From assembly GCA_030424825.1 (NCBI GenBank), contig JAUHWE010000213.1, forward strand, positions 1-7,461: DNA of 7,461 nt, written 5' to 3'. The translations under genes and the position numbers were made by a program. The notes beneath the pieces are model-generated. The model had not been told where the DNA came from, did no database searches, and saw only the letters and a program-made list of their open reading frames with translations. This DNA comes from Verrucomicrobiia bacterium. GTDB taxonomy: Bacteria > Verrucomicrobiota > Verrucomicrobiia > Opitutales > Opitutaceae. How positions within the stretch are numbered: position 1 is the first letter of the stretch; every line of letters begins with the position of its first letter. Of the stretch, positions 5,597 through 7,461 are shown piece after piece.

Positions 5597-6051
5597 TTCC
5601 CGAATCCCAACGACACCGCCAGCACCCTCAATAAGATCCTCTGGTCCGTACTTTCTCGTATTATCGCCCAATCCGCCGAGAAGGGCTCCTGGCCCGAAGT
5701 GATGTGCACCACGGAACAGAAATTGACACTCGAAAAACTCTACGGCCCTCCCAAAAGAGCCGAGACGGTCGGTCCCAACGGTGAGTGCCCCTCGACCCAT
5801 GCGTCATGGACAAGGGAATGGCAGCCAAACCCTGGACCCTCTCCGAGAAAATGACATCGCAGCAATGGTCGTTGTAATTCTACTACAAAAGTATGGAATG
5901 AGACCTTGCCACCAAGCATCGATCCTCTAGCGGCACGGGTAATAGCTGAAAATTCGAAACCAAATTGGCCAGCGCTCATCCATTTTGCTTATTGCCTGGA
6001 ACAAGCAAGAGGACCGGGCAGCGGTACGTATTACTTGAGTCGAATAGTTCG
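5597..6051 (+). pseudogene. Decayed coding remnant, family not recognised
   Basis: The frame that is open after TAA 5555-5557 reads in a protein-like way from about 5609 (NDTASTLNKILWSVLSRI) through LTLEKLYGPPKRAETVGPNG, but has no start codon before the GTG/ATG at 5699/5702. It meets TGA at 5852. The same frame resumes protein-like sequence from about 5912 (SIDPLAARVIAENSK, then NWPALIHFAYCLEQARG) and dissolves after about 6051. Between them a different frame, 5799-5930, reads LRENDIAAMVVVILLQKYG. Such alternation fits a gene broken by frameshifts and a stop; chance open frames in GC-balanced DNA are the alternative. I cannot name a family. It is divergent from rpsU and no ribosome site or terminator is visible. 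Confidence 0.3.
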
Positions 6052-6071
6052 ATTCAGATTTCGTTGCAGGA

Positions 6072-6191
6072 TCATTCCTTTTCGTTCACCCTTTCGACAT
6101 CAACTTTATTGTAGTTCACGGTGGTTGAGTCGACTCCTGCCAGAGGAAAATCATAATCTTCCGGCTTCATTTCTACATTATCTTTTACCAA
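6072..6191 (-). CDS. Short acidic reading frame or gene fragment downstream of the STAS-like gene
   Basis: On the minus strand a frame open from 6227 to TGA 6074-6072 reads plausibly as protein. It could start at TTG 6191 (39 residues, beginning LVKDNVEMKPEDYDF if read without Met) or ATG 6170 (32 residues, MKPEDYDFPLAGV and on to a VNEKE end). Codon choice looks normal and the peptide is acidic, without membrane segments or a signal peptide. No good ribosome site precedes either start, and the frame overlaps the tail of the STAS-like gene in another phase. It may therefore be the surviving C-terminus of a lost gene rather than a functional small protein. I do not recognise it. Confidence 0.3.
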   Translation of the reverse strand: MVKDNVEMKPEDYDFPLAGVDSTTVNYNKVDVERVNEKE

Positions 6192-6201
6192 CGGTTCCGT
6201 G

Positions 6202-6648
6202 CTAATCGCCTTGGCATGCCAGCGTGGTTACAAGTTGGAGCCATTTTCTGGCTTCAGCCTCAGATTTAACGTCATGTGTGACAAGCGCAGCGTGTCTCTT
6301 TAGCTGCGCTCTCCACACATCGGTTCCGATTCGATTCATAAAATGGGAGGATTTCACAGTAGCAACAAATCTAACTTGAGTGTCTGCCGCGATCCGTGGA
6401 AACTGGACTTCTTGGATAAAGGTAGTCACTTCGGGTGAGAAGGCGCCTCTCACGTTTTCAGAATTGACCAGTATTTTCTCAACTGGATACTCAAGTAGGA
6501 GTTCGTAGATTCGCTCCAGCATTTTCAGGATGAGTGGATCACGATTCTCTGGGTTGTAATCAAACCATTCATGGACTTGAAGACTCTCCTCCGCCTCGTA
6601 CGAAACCTTCAAGATCCCAGGCTCTTCTAGTAGAGTAACGCTTTTCAT
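6202..6648 (-). CDS. STAS/SpoIIAA-like domain protein
   Basis: The product is a 148-residue soluble protein without signal peptide or membrane segment. Its pattern of strands and helices fits a single STAS/SpoIIAA-like (SEC14-like) domain. Strands lie near 3-8 and 11-17, a helix at about 37-54, and a core strand VEKILVNSE (56-64) running into a VRGAFSPE loop (66-73). A helix, a strand RFVATV and a C-terminal helix follow. The loop after the core strand is where anti-sigma-factor-antagonist STAS proteins carry a phosphorylatable Ser or Thr. Here S63 and S71 are near it, but equivalence is uncertain. Similar stand-alone proteins occur in many bacteria with unknown partners. ATG 6648 is supported by AAAGGA about 8 bases upstream. 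No partner kinase or sigma factor gene lies nearby. Confidence 0.6.
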   Translation of the reverse strand: MKSVTLLEEPGILKVSYEAEESLQVHEWFDYNPENRDPLILKMLERIYELLLEYPVEKILVNSENVRGAFSPEVTTFIQEVQFPRIAADTQVRFVATVKSSHFMNRIGTDVWRAQLKRHAALVTHDVKSEAEARKWLQLVTTLACQGD

Positions 6649-6675
6649 ATGGCTTTCCTTTCTTCTGTAAGAATT

Positions 6676-6703
6676 ATCTTACCCGATACTAGCCTAGGGG
6701 CAA
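6676..6703 (-). promoter_or_regulatory. Possible promoter of the STAS-like gene
   Basis: On the minus strand TTGCCC (6703-6698) and TAAGAT (6681-6676) are separated by 16 bp and match the sigma-70 hexamers at four positions each. An overlapping GATAAT is an alternative -10 but with a longer spacer. The position, about 28 bases before the ATG, is suitable. Confidence 0.35.
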
Positions 6704-6783
6704 AGTCGGTTGTAGTCTAGGATTTTTTTCCAAGCCACCTAAGCCCTTCGAATAATGCCACATTCACTCAGTGGAGCTTACCT

Positions 6784-6802
6784 CCGTACGCGAAACGCAC
6801 GG
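6784..6802 (-). other. Hairpin after the lipoprotein gene
   Basis: CCGTACG at 6784-6790 faces CGCACGG at 6796-6802, a 7-bp stem with one G-U pair on the minus-strand RNA. It starts 7 bases after the lipoprotein stop. No T tract follows, so it is at most a transcript-end stabiliser or a Rho-assisted stop. Confidence 0.3.
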
Positions 6803-6809
6803 TTATGCG

Positions 6810-7250
6810 TCATTGGTTACACCTCACAATGGGCTTAGTCCTTGAGTGATCTGACCAATCTGAACGTCGCCACCGATAAGTATTTCGATCATCAAACAAG
6901 AGATACCAGGTTACTAGTTCACCTTGGTCATTCTTTCTCGTTTCACCGTTCATTCTCAAATGGTATCCATTTTCCAATCTCGATAAAATCACGTAAGTAT
7001 ATGATTGGGTCACTTCTTTATTGTGCCGCTCTATTGGCTCTGGATTCTCGAATTTCAGCAGTTTTCCTTCATCTATTTCCGTAATCCTATGCCAGTGTTC
7101 TACGCATCGTTTCTCGTTGTGAGCCCATCCCCACTTTCCTTCGACTTCGAATCGTACGGTCTTGTCAATTGGCACACTGGAACAACCAGCAAGCAATATC
7201 AGTAACACGGCTGATAGAATCGAAATAATCACTCTGCCTTGTCCGATCAT
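6810..7250 (-). CDS. Putative outer-membrane lipoprotein of unknown function
   Basis: From ATG 7250 the protein has 146 residues. MIGQGR is followed by a hydrophobic core and the lipobox LLAGC with Cys at residue 23, so signal peptidase II cleavage and lipidation are expected. The residues after Cys are Ser-Ser, with no Asp at +2, which by the E. coli rule would favour the outer membrane. The mature part is rich in Trp, Tyr and Arg, has many alternating strand-like stretches (SYTYVIL, GYHLRMN, TWYLLFDD, TYRWRRS) and only two further cysteines, C49 and C144. This suggests a small beta-sandwich or barrel, perhaps closed by a disulfide. The frame reaches a TTG at 7313, but that adds residues ahead of the signal peptide, so 7250 is preferred. 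I do not recognise the family. Confidence 0.7.
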   Translation of the reverse strand: MIGQGRVIISILSAVLLILLAGCSSVPIDKTVRFEVEGKWGWAHNEKRCVEHWHRITEIDEGKLLKFENPEPIERHNKEVTQSYTYVILSRLENGYHLRMNGETRKNDQGELVTWYLLFDDRNTYRWRRSDWSDHSRTKPIVRCNQ

Positions 7251-7349
7251 ATTTCTTACAACGCCGAGGTGATACGATGAGCGACACTCATAAAAAAGCA
7301 TCCACTTGTACAAGACGCGGCAATGTCGCGAATTGTCTCACACGACTTG

Positions 7350-7461
7350 GTACGCCCAGCATGGGCGTCGACTGATGTGGTTAAAGTCCACTGTACATGG
7401 AGCCTGTAAGTTAAATTCAACAATGAAAGTAAGTTATGAAAAAGTACTAGCCGAAGGCAAC
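7350..7461 (+). ncRNA. 5' end of a bacterial group II intron (domain I, runs out of the window)
   Basis: From 7350 the sequence reads GTACGCCCAGCATGGGCGTC, closely matching the start of many bacterial group II introns (typically GUGCG, then a CCCAG..GGG hairpin; the third base here is A, not G). ACGCCCA (7352-7358) pairs exactly with TGGGCGT (7362-7368). GTGG (7377-7380) pairs with CCAC (7388-7391) around TTAAAGT, resembling the conserved GUGAAAGUCC-type element. Close to the edge ACTAGCCGAAGGCAA has the small GCC-GAA-GGC hairpin seen in domain I of many such introns. If correct, the 5' splice site is at 7349/7350, the host DNA up to 7349 is the 5' exon, and a reverse transcriptase/maturase frame would be expected within the next several hundred bases. 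Identification rests on recalled consensus, not on a covariance search. Confidence 0.65.

Noticed and set aside
5540..5979. Minus-strand open frames upstream of rpsU
   Set aside because: They are Gly- and Phe-rich in the manner of antisense shadows, and the + strand over the same bases reads more like protein.
6739..6838. CTAAGCCC ... GGGCTTAG 8-bp inverted ends with inner hairpins, considered as an integron attC site
   Set aside because: The core GTTRRRY/RYYYAAC boxes are missing, and the left end overlaps the coding part of the lipoprotein gene.
7305..7314. CTTGTACAAG perfect 10-bp palindrome upstream of the lipoprotein gene
   Set aside because: A single short palindrome is expected by chance in a window of this size. 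No second half-site or promoter overlap could be shown.

Overview
The window looks like ordinary chromosomal housekeeping DNA of a moderately GC-rich bacterium (positions 1 to about 5550), followed by a gene-poor, visibly more AT-rich accessory stretch (about 5560 to 7461). The best guess for the organism is a member of the Verrucomicrobiota (PVC group). The reasons are RNase HIII and RNase HII in the same genome, a short basic S21 protein, and a mixture of genes with and without a recognisable Shine-Dalgarno site. This is an inference from gene content, not a demonstrated placement.

Layout, left to right. (a) The 3' end of a NIF3-family gene and aroQ (type II dehydroquinase, shikimate pathway) lie on the + strand. 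(b) About 820 bases without a convincing gene follow, holding several GC-rich hairpins. (c) A small two-helix membrane protein of unknown function is encoded on the + strand. (d) Two hairpin terminators come next, one of them a perfect 23-bp inverted repeat, separating it from a convergent minus-strand pair. (e) That pair is rnhC (RNase HIII) followed by rnhB (RNase HII); both enzymes remove RNA from DNA:RNA hybrids. (f) mutY (adenine glycosylase) is divergent from rnhC across about 110 bases, so the block from 2061 to 5046 is a genome-maintenance cluster. (g) Two adjacent composite inverted repeats of REPIN-like architecture follow mutY. (h) rpsU (ribosomal protein S21) lies on the minus strand with a clean intrinsic terminator.

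Right of rpsU the character changes. From about 5600 to 6050 the + strand carries coding-like segments without a start and with a stop and frame changes, which suggests a decayed gene. A short acidic minus-strand reading frame (6072 to 6191) follows. Next are a complete minus-strand STAS/SpoIIAA-like gene and a minus-strand lipoprotein gene. At the right edge, from about 7350, the sequence has the features of the 5' end (domain I) of a bacterial group II intron that runs out of the window.

No CRISPR array, tRNA, rRNA or transposase gene was seen. The most interesting items are the probable group II intron end, the double REPIN-like repeat, the very long perfect terminator hairpin, and the decayed coding remnant beside rpsU. 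I found no clear evidence of a wholly new biological system.
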